Assembly (NCBI RefSeq): GCF_000017405.1
Contig: NC_009668.1
Location: forward strand, 391,001-455,000
Length of the DNA: 64,000 nucleotides
Reading direction: 5' to 3'
DNA from: Brucella anthropi ATCC 49188
GTDB lineage: Bacteria > Pseudomonadota > Alphaproteobacteria > Rhizobiales > Rhizobiaceae
The position numbers were made by a program, and so were the translations under genes. Numbering within the stretch: position 1 is the first letter of the stretch; each line of letters opens with the position of its first letter. The notes under the pieces were generated by a model. The model saw only the letters and a list, made by a program, of their open reading frames with translations. It did no database searches and was not told the DNA's origin. Of the stretch, positions 35,041 through 44,483 are shown piece by piece.

Positions 35041-36714
35041 TCAGGCCTTCGTCTGTTGCTGTTTGTCGATTTCCGCCTTGCGTAGGAGGAAACGTTGGAT
35101 TTTTCCACTTGGTGTCTTGGGGAGCTCGTTCACGAAATCGATTTCGCGCGGATAGGAATGGGCGGAGAGCCGCTTCTTCACGTGCAACGCCAGCTCATCC
35201 TTCAGTTCATGCGTACCTTCGAAACCGGGTGCAAGAATAACGAATGCCTTCACAATTTCCGTTCGTTGCGGGTCAGGTACGCCGACGACCGCTGCTTCGT
35301 TGACGGCTGCGTGTTCAAGAAGGGCGCTTTCGACATCGAAGGGTCCAATGCGATAACCTGATGATGTTATAACGTCATCGGCACGGCCTATGAAGCTGAT
35401 CGAACCATCCGGCTCGAATTCCACTGTATCTCCGGTGCGATAGTAACCGTCCGCAATGGCTGGTGTTTCCTGCTTGTAATAGCCGGAAAACCAGAGAAGT
35501 GGCGATTTTGCAACATCGACAGCAAGAATGCCGGGCTGATTAGGACCGAGCTCATTGCTCTGTTCATCCAGAACGGCGATGCGATAGCCGGGCATTGCAT
35601 AGCCAGCCGAACCGTGTCGAACGGAATGTTCAAGGCCGTGATGATTATTCACCACCATGCCGAGTTCGGTCTGGCCGTAATGATCGTAAATCGGTGCGCC
35701 AAGATATGCGTCGAACCAGCGAATGACTTCCGGGTTAAGCGGTTCTCCCGCACTCGACACCACACGCAGGCGACCTTTGACGCGTTTCGCAGCTTCCGGT
35801 CCCTCGGCCATTAACAGACGGAAGGCAGTCGGCGAACCGGCAAGGCTGGTGACGCCAAGACGCTCGATAATGTCGTAGGTGCTTTCGGCGGTGAAACCGC
35901 CTTCGTAAAGCGTGGTTGCCATGCCAAGCTGCAATGGCCCGGTCACGGCATAATAAAGGCCATAGGCCCATCCCGGATCGGCAATATTCCAGAAAATATC
36001 GTCGGAACGCAGGCCGATGGCTTCGCGCATATAGGCACCGAACGCCATTAGCGCATAAAGCGGGACCGGTACGCCTTTGGGCAGGCCAGCGGTGCCGGAA
36101 GTCGACATCATCATGAACAGATCGCTGCCCTTGCGAAGCACCGGCGCGCAGTCAACTGAAGCAGAAGCGGCCGCCGCGCAAAAATCGATGTCGCCGGCTG
36201 GCAAGTCTTCGCCGGGTGCCGGTACGATTGCGACTTTGGAGCAGTTTTCAACTTCTGTCAGCTTGGAGCGGTTGGCCGTGTTGGTGACGACCAGTTTTGC
36301 GCCGCTGGTTTTCAGGCGATGTTCGATTGCTTTTGGGCCGAAAGCGGTGAAAAGCGGCTGATAAATAGCGCCGATACGCCATGCGCCGAGAATGGTTGCA
36401 ATGAGTTCTGGTGTGCGCGGCAACAGACCGGCGACCACGTCACCAACGCCGACACCTGCATCTTTCAGTACATTGCCGACACGAGCGGCCATATCGCGCA
36501 GGTTCTCGAAGGTAAATTCGGAAAGTTCGCCATTGGCTGTAATCGCGCGCAGGGCTACGCGATTATCACCCGTATGCCGGTCGCAGCATTCAATACAGGC
36601 ATTAATGCCTGTTTCAGGATTGCCGTGAAGCTTTGCAATGGCATCTTCGATGCGAAATTGCGCGACGGCATCATCATAACGCATCAATCGCGCTGAAACG
36701 GACGTTTCAGTCAT
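35041..36714 (-). CDS. AMP-binding acyl-CoA synthetase
   Basis: 557 residues, ANL superfamily. The P-loop block [16 protein letters not shown] lies near residue 190, YGQTELGM near residue 340 and the adenylate Asp in [10 protein letters not shown] near residue 430. The C-terminal catalytic Lys is in [11 protein letters not shown]. It activates a fatty or branched carboxylic acid to its CoA ester with ATP. ATG 36714 has GGAGG upstream. It is the first gene of the operon with the SDR, thiolase and acyl-CoA dehydrogenase and is divergent from an AraC regulator. No enoyl-CoA hydratase is present in the cluster. Confidence 0.9.
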   Translation of the reverse strand: MTETSVSARLMRYDDAVAQFRIEDAIAKLHGNPETGINACIECCDRHTGDNRVALRAITANGELSEFTFENLRDMAARVGNVLKDAGVGVGDVVAGLLPRTPELIATILGAWRIGAIYQPLFTAFGPKAIEHRLKTSGAKLVVTNTANRSKLTEVENCSKVAIVPAPGEDLPAGDIDFCAAAASASVDCAPVLRKGSDLFMMMSTSGTAGLPKGVPVPLYALMAFGAYMREAIGLRSDDIFWNIADPGWAYGLYYAVTGPLQLGMATTLYEGGFTAESTYDIIERLGVTSLAGSPTAFRLLMAEGPEAAKRVKGRLRVVSSAGEPLNPEVIRWFDAYLGAPIYDHYGQTELGMVVNNHHGLEHSVRHGSAGYAMPGYRIAVLDEQSNELGPNQPGILAVDVAKSPLLWFSGYYKQETPAIADGYYRTGDTVEFEPDGSISFIGRADDVITSSGYRIGPFDVESALLEHAAVNEAAVVGVPDPQRTEIVKAFVILAPGFEGTHELKDELALHVKKRLSAHSYPREIDFVNELPKTPSGKIQRFLLRKAEIDKQQQTKA

Positions 36715-36780
36715 CCAGTATAACCTCCCTGACCGCCACCTCCTCGTGGCCAACCATGCCTAAAGGTTAACGCGTCACGC

Positions 36781-36829
36781 ATTGCAAACAATGACATTAG
36801 ATGCATTAATGTGTGATCGATTTTGCAAT
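36781..36829. promoter_or_regulatory. Nested inverted repeats in the divergent araC / acyl-CoA synthetase promoter
   Basis: Outer arms ATTGCAAA (36781-36788) and TTTGCAAT (36822-36829) and inner arms ACATTA (36794-36799) and TAATGT (36807-36812) share nearly the same centre near 36804. Likely a binding site for the AraC-type regulator encoded downstream. Confidence 0.5.
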
Positions 36830-36840
36830 ATAGAGAAACC

Positions 36841-37833
36841 ATGGAACGCCATAATATTGCACCGGGCTTCGTCGAGGATGCGCTCGAAAGCGTGCGTGTC
36901 CGGGGGATGGATACGGCTGCCCTGATGGCAAAGATCGGCTTGCCGGAGACAGTGACAGAACCCGTCACTAATGTGGAATATGGTCGTTTGTGGTGGCTGA
37001 TTGCCGAAACGATCAACGACGAATTCTTTGGGCTGGCTGCAAGGCCGATGCGCCCCGGCAGCTTCAATCTGCTTTGTCATGCTGTGCTGCATGCTGGCAC
37101 GCTGGAACGGGCTTTGCGACGGGCTTTGCAGTTTCTCAATGTAGTGCTGGATGATCCGCGGGGCGAATTGCGGATCCGCGATGGCATGGCCCATGTCGTT
37201 CTGACCGATGCCGGGCACCCGAGACCTGCCTTTGCTTATCGTGCCTATTGGCTGATCCTGATGGGTGTGGTCTGCTGGCTGATCGGGCGACGTATTCCGT
37301 TGCGGACGCTCGACTTTGCTTGTCCGGCGCCGGTCCACCGTCAGGACTATCACAAGTTCTTCGGAGCGCCGGTCCTGTTCGACCAGCCGGTGACGCGACT
37401 GGTTTTTTCGTCGTCCTATCTATCACTGCCGATCATTCGCAGCGATGTAGCGCTGGACAGTTTTTTACGAGAGGCTCCCGCCAATATTCTGATCCGCTAT
37501 CGTCATGATAATGATCTTTCCGCAAGGGTACGCGCGCAATTGAATGCTTTGCCAATCACAGACTGGCCTTCTTTTGAAGAACTCGCGAAGGGGCTTGGCA
37601 TGTCCGTACCGACCTTGCGACGCAGGCTGCGCGGGGAGGGGCAGAGCTTTGGCACGATCAAGGATGAGTTGCGGTTCGTTATTGCTGAAAGGCTTTTGCA
37701 GGAAAGCAGGTTGAGCGTGGCGGAGGTGGCTGCCGAACTTGGCTACAGTGAGCCGAGCGCCTTTTATCGCGCCTTCCATAAATGGATGGGGCAAAGCCCT
37801 GGGCGGTTTCGGACAATACAACAGGAGGAATAA
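36841..37833 (+). CDS. AraC-family transcriptional regulator
   Basis: 330 residues. The N-terminal part (about 20-200) matches the arabinose-binding-type domain found in OruR/VirF-like regulators; the C-terminal AraC DNA-binding domain has two helix-turn-helix units, the first in FEELAKGLGMSVPTLRRRLRGEG and the second in SVAEVAAELGYSEPSAFYRAFHKWMGQSPGRFR. Divergent from the acyl-CoA synthetase operon, so it is the likely activator of that operon in response to a fatty or branched acid. It ends at a strong terminator. Confidence 0.92.
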   Translation: MERHNIAPGFVEDALESVRVRGMDTAALMAKIGLPETVTEPVTNVEYGRLWWLIAETINDEFFGLAARPMRPGSFNLLCHAVLHAGTLERALRRALQFLNVVLDDPRGELRIRDGMAHVVLTDAGHPRPAFAYRAYWLILMGVVCWLIGRRIPLRTLDFACPAPVHRQDYHKFFGAPVLFDQPVTRLVFSSSYLSLPIIRSDVALDSFLREAPANILIRYRHDNDLSARVRAQLNALPITDWPSFEELAKGLGMSVPTLRRRLRGEGQSFGTIKDELRFVIAERLLQESRLSVAEVAAELGYSEPSAFYRAFHKWMGQSPGRFRTIQQEE

Positions 37834-37861
37834 AAATGCCGGACGTTAAGTCCGGCATTTT
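37833..37861. terminator. Bidirectional rho-independent terminator
   Basis: Perfect 12-base stem AAAATGCCGGAC / GTCCGGCATTTT with loop GTTAA. A-run before and T-run after make it functional in both directions, for the AraC gene and for the convergent MHS transporter gene. Confidence 0.9.
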
Positions 37862-37879
37862 GTCGCTTGGGAGGCAGTA

Positions 37880-39187
37880 TCAGTCTTCCTTGATCATGCT
37901 GTCCTTGCTCGTATCCCGCATACGCAGATAAACGATGAGGGAAATGCCGATCATGATGGTGACGTACCAGTAGAAGCCGCGTTCCCAGCCACCATTCTTG
38001 AAGCTTAGTGCAACATATTCGGCAGTACCACCGAAGAGAGTGTTGGCCAGTGCGTAGGGCAGGGCTACGCCGAGTGCACGGATATGCGCCGGGAAAAGTT
38101 CCGCCTTCACCACAGCGTTGATGGAGGTGTAGCCGGTGACGATGATGAGCGCTCCCATGACCAGCAGACCAGCCGTGATCGGGTCGCGGGTCTGTTCCAG
38201 CGTCGTGAAAATCGGATAGGTGAAAAGAACACCTGCGGCACCGAACGCGATCATCAATGGCTTACGACCAATCCTGTCTGACAAAGCGCCAGCGATGGGC
38301 TGCAGGCACATGAAGATGAAAAGGGTCACGGCATTGATCTGGCTCGCTACTTCACGGCTGAAGCCGGATGTATTCACCAGAAATTTCTGCATATAGATCG
38401 AGTAAGCGTAGAATGCGAGCGTACCGCCGGCAGTCAGAAGCATGACGAGAGCGGTTTCCTTCGGATGATGCTTGATAAGCGTCCAGAAACCGGACTTTGG
38501 AGTGTCTTTGGTCTTGGCGTTCTTGAAGCTTTCGGTTTCCGCAAGGCCGCGACGCAGCCAGAATACTACAACGGCAAGCAGTGCGCCGATGAAGAACGGA
38601 ATACGCCAGCCCCAGGCCTCCAGTGCCGGGGTTTCCATGGTCGACTGAAGCACAATCAAAAGCAAGATTGCGAGAAGCTGGCCTGAAATGAGCGTGACAT
38701 ACTGGAACGAGGAGAAGAAGCCGCGACGATCCTTGCCCGCCATTTCCGACAGATAGGTGGCGCTAGCGCCATATTCGCCGCCGACTGACAGGCCCTGCAT
38801 CAAACGTGCGAGCACGAGAAGGGCCGGAGCTGCGAGGCCGATGGTCTGGTAATCGGGCGTCAGTGCGATGATGAGCGAACCTGCACACATCAGCGTCACG
38901 GACAGTGCAAGACCCGCCTTGCGACCCTTGCGGTCGGCGTAAATACCCATGATCCACGCACCGATGGGGCGCATGACAAAGCCGACTGCAAAGACTGCGG
39001 CAGCACTCATAAGCTGCGCGGTCTGGCTTTCAGACGGGAAGAAGTGCGGTGCAAAATAGAGCGCGAATGCTGCGTAAACATACCAGTCGAACCATTCGAC
39101 CAGATTGCCGGTCGAGCCACCGATGATGGATTTCAGGCGGCTATTGGTGCTTTGCACTTCACTCCGTTCACTTGTAATTGAGACCAT
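37880..39187 (-). CDS. MFS transporter of the metabolite:H+ symporter family (KgtP/ProP-like)
   Basis: 435 residues, twelve predicted helices. The MHS signatures GNLVEWFDWYVYAAFALYF near residue 28, GIYADRKGRKAGL near residue 82 and GLSVGGEYGASATYLSEM near residue 130 are clear. Members carry alpha-ketoglutarate, dicarboxylates, citrate, proline or betaine with protons. The next genes encode a DctB-like kinase and an NtrC-like regulator, a neighbourhood that suggests a di- or tricarboxylate substrate and induction by that system (inference). The message ends at the shared terminator. Confidence 0.88.
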   Translation of the reverse strand: MVSITSERSEVQSTNSRLKSIIGGSTGNLVEWFDWYVYAAFALYFAPHFFPSESQTAQLMSAAAVFAVGFVMRPIGAWIMGIYADRKGRKAGLALSVTLMCAGSLIIALTPDYQTIGLAAPALLVLARLMQGLSVGGEYGASATYLSEMAGKDRRGFFSSFQYVTLISGQLLAILLLIVLQSTMETPALEAWGWRIPFFIGALLAVVVFWLRRGLAETESFKNAKTKDTPKSGFWTLIKHHPKETALVMLLTAGGTLAFYAYSIYMQKFLVNTSGFSREVASQINAVTLFIFMCLQPIAGALSDRIGRKPLMIAFGAAGVLFTYPIFTTLEQTRDPITAGLLVMGALIIVTGYTSINAVVKAELFPAHIRALGVALPYALANTLFGGTAEYVALSFKNGGWERGFYWYVTIMIGISLIVYLRMRDTSKDSMIKED

Positions 39188-39655
39188 GGGTTGCTCCTTC
39201 CAATCTCTGGATTTTTGAATTTCACCCCTTGTTGTGGAACCGGATCAGCGAAACGGTTTCAGGGTGTTTTTCCGTCGCCATCAACTCGTCTCTCTGCACT
39301 TCCACTTGGGTTCGTGAGAGAAGGCTTGTTTGGCGCTGGTGAATAATCTCATTCCGCGCTCCGCTTCAGCTTCGAGCACGCAATATCAGTGACCCGGTCG
39401 ATAAGAGCGGCTCTGGAAGTGATTGCGATGCGGGTGCTATATTGATGCGGTTCACGGTTAAGCTCCTCCCTTCGAAACTCCCTTTTCGAAGTAGCGCTAA
39501 CATGCTGTAGCTGAACAATGATCACCAGAGAGCGAATTTAAAAAGATTAAAATATTGAAATTAAATGATTTTCTGCAGATTTCGATTTACTTTCGTGCGC
39601 GTCTTGTGCAAGATTCTGCGTGACTATTCGTTTGAATTTGCATAAATATGCACAA
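39188..39655. other. Intergenic region between the transporter and the kinase genes
   Basis: About 470 bases without a convincing gene. It should hold the promoter of the MHS transporter on one side and that of the two-component operon on the other. An inverted repeat lies at 39470-39491. The last 120 bases are A+T-rich. No clear sigma-54 promoter (GG-N10-GC with flanking TGGCAC and TTGCA) was found when the region was read on both strands. Confidence 0.6.
39470..39491. promoter_or_regulatory. Inverted repeat CTTCGAA-N8-TTCGAAG
   Basis: Perfect seven-base arms separated by ACTCCCTT, about 285 bases upstream of the transporter start and 165 before the kinase start. It could be the binding site of the NtrC-type regulator, whose Fis-like domain usually binds such repeats as a dimer. 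Confidence 0.45.
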
Positions 39656-41434
39656 ATGAAGGTGCCATCGAAGATTACAAAATTCCTTTTGGTTGCCCTC
39701 GCTTTCTTACTGGCAATCGGTGTGTGGTTTTCCGCCCGGCTGTGGGCGGAAAACGAGGCGCTTGATGGACTTCGGCAAAATGCCACGCTTGTAGCGCGTC
39801 AACAGACCCGCCTGATAGACAGTGAACTGGCAAAGTTCCGGTTGTTGCCTGTGGTTTTGAAGGAATATAGCGATCTGCGTGATGTGCTTGCTGGCAGATC
39901 AGAGGACGCGACCACTCGTCTGAACCAAAAGCTTGAACTTCTTGCACATCAGATCGGTTCGCCAATCATCTATGTGATCGCTCGTGACGGAACTGTTATT
40001 GCGTCATCGAATGCTAATACGCCGGAGAGCTTTGTCGGACGCAATTACGATTTCCGGCCTTATTTCAAGGGCGCGATGGCAGGAGGTTCGGCAGAATATT
40101 ATGCCATAGGTGATTTGAGTGGGCGTTTCGGCCTTTTTTTGGCGCGGCGCATCGGTGATCAGGCTAATCCGGTTGGTGTGGTCGTCATCAAATTTGAATT
40201 CCACAGACTGGTGCAAACATGGGCAAATGACCCCGGCCAGACCTTCGTTGTTGATCCTCGCGGGATCATACTGGCCTCCACCGATAAGGCCGAAGACCTT
40301 CGCTCCTTTCAGCCGATATCAACTACAGAACGCACAAAGATTATCGAGAGTGGACAGTTCAATGCTGCGGATATGAAGCCGAGCAATTATCGTTTTGCGC
40401 CGGATGGGATGATGATCGGGCCGTCCGGCCAATATTCAGTTGCGGTTGACGAGCCGATTGCCGAAACGTCTCTGAAACTGGTTCATATGGAACCTATGGG
40501 GCGGGCTCTGCGCGCTGCCAACGACCTTGCGCGCCTGATAACGGTGGCAGTTATGCTCGTTTTTGTCATGATTGCCGGTGCCGTTTACTGGCGAGTGAGC
40601 CGCGCAGCGCGTGCGGCAGCCTATCGTGCCGAACTCGAGACTGCAGTTGACGAGCGCACTGCCGCATTGAGCGCGGAAATGGCGGAACGTGAACTGGCTG
40701 ACAAACGCTTTCGTAATGCGCGGGAAGAGCTCGCCCAGGCGAACAGGCTCGCCTCCCTCGGATCGATAACCGCAGGGCTGGTGCATGAAATCAACCAACC
40801 CGTCGCGACCATTCGGACGCTCACCGAAAACGCACAGCATCATCTAGCACATGGCAAGCTCGATAAGGTCGCCCAAAACCTCAATACATCTGTGGAACTG
40901 ACAGCGCGCATAGGCTCTATCACACAGGAAATGCGCCGGTTTGCGCGCCGTCGCAGCGGTGTCGTTCGCTCGCTCCCGCTGAATGAGCTTGTAGATGGCA
41001 CAATGCTGCTGATGGGAGACCGGTTCCGCAACGCCAAGGTTCAACTGGATATACCGGAACGTTCCGACGTGGTGATACTTGCCTGCCGCGTCCGATCAGA
41101 GCAGGTGCTGGTGAATTTGCTGCAGAACGCATTGGATGCGGTCGTGAACATCGAGAATCCACGTGTTTCGTTCAGCGTCCGCGACGAGGGCGACCAGATT
41201 TCTCTTGTCGTGGACGATAACGGACCCGGCATTGATCCCCAATTGGCTGACGAGATTTTTAGCCCATTTGTTACAGGAAAAGCGGATGGCCTCGGTCTGG
41301 GGCTGGGCATCGCGAGAGACCTCATGACCGAATTGGAAGGAACGCTACGCGTCGTTCCATCGCAGCTTGGTGGTGCAGCTTTTGCGGCAACCTTGAAACG
41401 GGCGAAAGAGGAGGGTGGCCTTGACGGAAAGTGA
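39656..41434 (+). CDS. DctB-like sensor histidine kinase
   Basis: 592 residues. Helix 1 (residues about 8-28) and helix 2 (about 288-310) enclose a periplasmic Cache/PDC sensor domain with IIYVIARDGTVIASSNANTPESFVGRNYDFRPYFK near 100-135, typical of DctB dicarboxylate sensors. A short coiled coil then leads to the HisKA segment LGSITAGLVHEINQPVATIRTL with the phospho-His, followed by N box NLLQNALDAV, G1 VDDNGPGID and G2 GLGLGIA. The start is uncertain: ATG 39656 or GTG 39620, neither with a good ribosome site. It overlaps the response regulator gene by about 14 bases. Confidence 0.88.
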   Translation: MKVPSKITKFLLVALAFLLAIGVWFSARLWAENEALDGLRQNATLVARQQTRLIDSELAKFRLLPVVLKEYSDLRDVLAGRSEDATTRLNQKLELLAHQIGSPIIYVIARDGTVIASSNANTPESFVGRNYDFRPYFKGAMAGGSAEYYAIGDLSGRFGLFLARRIGDQANPVGVVVIKFEFHRLVQTWANDPGQTFVVDPRGIILASTDKAEDLRSFQPISTTERTKIIESGQFNAADMKPSNYRFAPDGMMIGPSGQYSVAVDEPIAETSLKLVHMEPMGRALRAANDLARLITVAVMLVFVMIAGAVYWRVSRAARAAAYRAELETAVDERTAALSAEMAERELADKRFRNAREELAQANRLASLGSITAGLVHEINQPVATIRTLTENAQHHLAHGKLDKVAQNLNTSVELTARIGSITQEMRRFARRRSGVVRSLPLNELVDGTMLLMGDRFRNAKVQLDIPERSDVVILACRVRSEQVLVNLLQNALDAVVNIENPRVSFSVRDEGDQISLVVDDNGPGIDPQLADEIFSPFVTGKADGLGLGLGIARDLMTELEGTLRVVPSQLGGAAFAATLKRAKEEGGLDGK

Positions 41435-42731
41435 GCCTTTGCGCGTGATGCTGGTCGATGACGATGCAGCATTTCGTACGGCCTTGGCCGATTCATTTGA
41501 AATCGCAGGTCTTGATATTGAAGTGCACGGTGACGGTCAGTCCGCTTTGACCAGTTTGACGCCTGACTATCCGGGCATCGTTGTGACCGACATCCGCATG
41601 CCGCGGGTTGATGGACATGCCGTGATGGAAACATTGTTGGCGCGTGACCCGGAGCTGCCGGTTATTTTGATGACTGGACATGGCGACATTGGAATGGCTG
41701 TGGCCTCACTCAAGAAAGGAGCTTTCGATTTCATAGCTAAACCATTTGCTGCTGATCATCTGATATCGAGCGTTCGCCGCGCCCTGGAAATGCGCCGGCT
41801 GGTGCTGGAAAATCGCCGCCTTCGCCGGGCTGCGGCAAATGCCGAGCAGGATTATCCCCTACTTGGCGAGACGCCGGTGATGGTGCGACTGCGTGACACG
41901 ATCCGCCAGCTTGCCAGTGTCGATGTCGATGTTTTGATAGAAGGCGAAACCGGGACTGGAAAAGAATTGGTGGCTCGCCTTCTGCACCGCTGGAGCGCGC
42001 GTCACGCCCGCAGTTTTGTTGCCATCGATTGTGCCGCCTTGCCCGATGTCATTGCCGATGAAGTTCTGTTCGGCAGTCGCATCCAGCGCGGGAGAATAGC
42101 CGACGCGGATCGCGGCACATTGTTTCTCGATGAAGTCGATAGCATGTCACTGTCCGTTCAGGGCAAGCTGCTGCGTGTTGTCGAAGAGCGTGAGTTGCCT
42201 TCGCTTTCAGGAGAACCGCGCGCGGTCAATCTAAGGATCATAGCGGCTGCGAAAGGCAATCTGGAGGAAGCTGTGACTTCCGGTCGCTTTCGTTCCGATT
42301 TGTTTTATCGCCTTGAAACGGTCAGGCTCCGTGTTCCGCCTCTGCGCGAGCGGCGGAAGGATATCGGTCTGCTTTTCTCTTATTTCCTTGATGAAGCGGC
42401 AGCACAGTTCAGCCAACCGCGACCTGCAATTGATGCAGTCATGGAAGCGCGATTGAACTCGGACGAATGGTCGGGAAATGTCCGCGAACTACGCAATTAT
42501 GCCAAGCAGGTCGTGTTGGGATTGCGCCACGATCCAATTACGGAGCCCAGTCCGCTTTCGCTGTCGGAACAGATGGACCGTTTTGAAGACGGCGTTATTC
42601 GCGCGACGTTGGATCGTTGCAACGGTGATGTAGGGGTTGCTGCAGTTCTGCTGCAATTGCCGCGGCGCAGTCTCTACGCCCGCCTGCAAAAGCTTGCAAT
42701 TGACGCTTCGACCTTCAGAAAGCGTGATTGA
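41421..42731 (+). CDS. NtrC/DctD-type response regulator without GAFTGA loop
   Basis: 436 residues. Receiver domain with acidic pocket VDDDA near residue 13 and phospho-Asp in VTDIRMP near 57. AAA+ domain with Walker A GETGTGKE near 176, Walker B GTLFLDEVDS near 233 and the arginine-finger region RFRSDLFYRL. Between LFG (near 217) and the RGRIADAD segment, the usual HEKGAFTGA block is missing, with only SRIQ in its place. That loop contacts sigma-54, so this protein probably does not act through sigma-54. The C-terminal Fis-type helix-turn-helix (CNGDVGVAAVLLQLPRRSLYARLQ) is intact. TTG 41421 with AGGAGG upstream is preferred to GTG 41415. Confidence 0.88.
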   Translation: MTESEPLRVMLVDDDAAFRTALADSFEIAGLDIEVHGDGQSALTSLTPDYPGIVVTDIRMPRVDGHAVMETLLARDPELPVILMTGHGDIGMAVASLKKGAFDFIAKPFAADHLISSVRRALEMRRLVLENRRLRRAAANAEQDYPLLGETPVMVRLRDTIRQLASVDVDVLIEGETGTGKELVARLLHRWSARHARSFVAIDCAALPDVIADEVLFGSRIQRGRIADADRGTLFLDEVDSMSLSVQGKLLRVVEERELPSLSGEPRAVNLRIIAAAKGNLEEAVTSGRFRSDLFYRLETVRLRVPPLRERRKDIGLLFSYFLDEAAAQFSQPRPAIDAVMEARLNSDEWSGNVRELRNYAKQVVLGLRHDPITEPSPLSLSEQMDRFEDGVIRATLDRCNGDVGVAAVLLQLPRRSLYARLQKLAIDASTFRKRD

Positions 42732-42828
42732 TGTTTTCATTACGGGGTTGGTTTGATAACGATGCCAGCGAACTCGCTGATATTGACGCCAAGTTTTTGC
42801 CAGACGACGGTCTGGCAATGAGGATGTG

Positions 42829-43527
42829 ATGGCTACCCCCCTTGATAAAACACAGATCCGCTCCCTGTCGGTCTTTGCCGGTATGGATGATGCGGGTTTT
42901 GATCAGTTTCTTGGTCTGGCTACTCGGCGTGCTGTTCCGAAAGGAACCGCCGTCTTCAATCAAGGTGACGATGCAAGCCACTTTTTTGTGTTGTTGCATG
43001 GGCGCTTGAAAGTCATGCAAGTTACCGCCGACGGGCAGCAGATTATTGTGCGGGTCGTCAATCCCGGAGAACTTTTCGGCTTCGCGGTAGCGTTGGGGCG
43101 CAAAGACTATCCCGGTACGCCTCTGGCCGCGGTCGATAGTTCCGTCCTTGCCTGGCCGATGGAAATGATGACTGATTTCATGGCGCGCAGCCCCGCACTC
43201 GCTGTGAATACGATGCAGATGATTGGGCGCAGACTGGATGCCGCGCACAATCGCATCAGAGAGATATCAACGCAAGAAGTCGAACCGCGCGTGGCACATG
43301 CAGTGCTGAGACTTGTTCGTGAAGCTGGGGTAAAAGAAAGGGGCGGTGTGCGTATCGATTTTCCGGTTTCGCGACAGGATATCGCTGAACTGACCGGAAC
43401 AACTTTGCACACGGTTTCGCGTATTATCAGCCAGTGGCAGACTAAGGGCTGGGTGGAAGGTGGCAGACAATCGTTGCTCGTTCGCGACCTCCGGCATCTG
43501 AAATCGATTGCCGAAGGCGAGAGCTAG
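42829..43527 (+). CDS. Crp/Fnr-family regulator, NnrR-like
   Basis: 232 residues. Cyclic-nucleotide-binding-type beta barrel at about 10-120 (PKGTAVFNQGDDASHFFVLLHGRLKV) and a winged helix-turn-helix at about 165-225 (DIAELTGTTLHTVSRIISQWQTKG). There are no N-terminal cysteines of an FNR iron-sulfur cluster. The recognition helix TTLHTVSR keeps the Ser-Arg pair of FNR-type readers and resembles NnrR-type nitric-oxide regulators as remembered. Downstream lie the anaerobic ubiquinone genes with a perfect FNR box in their shared promoter, which makes those a plausible target. ATG 42829 has GAGGA upstream. Confidence 0.87.
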   Translation: MATPLDKTQIRSLSVFAGMDDAGFDQFLGLATRRAVPKGTAVFNQGDDASHFFVLLHGRLKVMQVTADGQQIIVRVVNPGELFGFAVALGRKDYPGTPLAAVDSSVLAWPMEMMTDFMARSPALAVNTMQMIGRRLDAAHNRIREISTQEVEPRVAHAVLRLVREAGVKERGGVRIDFPVSRQDIAELTGTTLHTVSRIISQWQTKGWVEGGRQSLLVRDLRHLKSIAEGES

Positions 43528-43560
43528 AGTTCTTCCGATAGAAGTAAGAACGGTCTCGAT

Positions 43561-44481
43561 CTAGTTTGCAGCCGCCGACCGCTGACGGCTGATCCATGCA
43601 GCCCCGATGTTCCCATGCAAGAACCCGTTGGAGAGCGGGACGCCCGGATAGACAGTTCTCAAGCGCGCAATGCCGTCTTCAGGGCTGATAGATCGGTTTA
43701 GCACCTCGTCATGGATATGGGCTACTTCCACCATATCGCAGTCCTGCGGTGACAGTCTAAAACGCCTGATCCCTGCTTCTTGCAGCTCAGGCAGGTCCTC
43801 AATCAGTGACTGACAGGTATGAGAGAGCGTCTGCACACCGTTCAGTGCCAGAAATGGTTGGCTATCCAGGGTCTTGACTGGCAGTCCGTCGGGCTCTTCG
43901 CCACATACAAATTGGCAGTTGTCCTTTATGTGGCCCTTGGATCGCGCATGCGCACAACGAGCTGAAATGGCGAGCGGCACTCGTCCGAACGTGAATACTT
44001 CAAACGCAATCTCAGGCGCGGCTTTGACGATTTCCCGGATTGAACTGATTGGTAACTCTGGCGGCAGGCAGATCGACTGTGCGCCACGGGCCGCAAGAAC
44101 CTTCGCGGTCGCAGCATTATAAACATTGACCAGTGGACCGACTATATGCGGCACACCGGACAACAGCCCCAGTGCCGACAGATCGTTTGCCTCCACCGGT
44201 AGTGTCGCCTCCTTAATCGTGTGACGGACCTGTTTTGCTTCTCGCTCGAGCATGACGAGCGCCAGCGAACCGACGTTCACCGTTTTTCCTGCGCGCTGCA
44301 GCCGCTCGATCACAGCGTCCATATAAGGTGTCAAGAAATGGAACCGTTTGGAGCAGACGATTTCACCGACGGTGACATGGTCGATCGGGGCTTCGTCGGC
44401 GATACGAAAATAAAAATCCCGCCATTTTGGGCCGTCCCACAGGAAGAGAACGGGACCAAGGCTGAGGCTGGGTGCTGACAT
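43561..44481 (-). CDS. ubiV: UbiV, oxygen-independent ubiquinone hydroxylation subunit
   Basis: 306 residues, U32 peptidase-like fold. The four cysteines expected for the 4Fe-4S cluster are at 43, 176, 189 and 193 (IVCSKRF, SARCAHAR, DNCQFVCGE). The block EVFTFGRVPLAISARC is the family signature. With UbiU it hydroxylates the ubiquinone ring without oxygen, using prephenate as the oxygen donor in E. coli. Its start lies two bases after the ubiU stop, forming a ubiT-ubiU-ubiV operon. Confidence 0.93.
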   Translation of the reverse strand: MSAPSLSLGPVLFLWDGPKWRDFYFRIADEAPIDHVTVGEIVCSKRFHFLTPYMDAVIERLQRAGKTVNVGSLALVMLEREAKQVRHTIKEATLPVEANDLSALGLLSGVPHIVGPLVNVYNAATAKVLAARGAQSICLPPELPISSIREIVKAAPEIAFEVFTFGRVPLAISARCAHARSKGHIKDNCQFVCGEEPDGLPVKTLDSQPFLALNGVQTLSHTCQSLIEDLPELQEAGIRRFRLSPQDCDMVEVAHIHDEVLNRSISPEDGIARLRTVYPGVPLSNGFLHGNIGAAWISRQRSAAAN

Positions 44482-44483
44482 AT

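Noticed and set aside
43529..43551. GTTCTT / AAGAAC stem between the Crp/Fnr gene and ubiV as a terminator
   Set aside because: Only six pairs with an 11-base loop and no T-tract.
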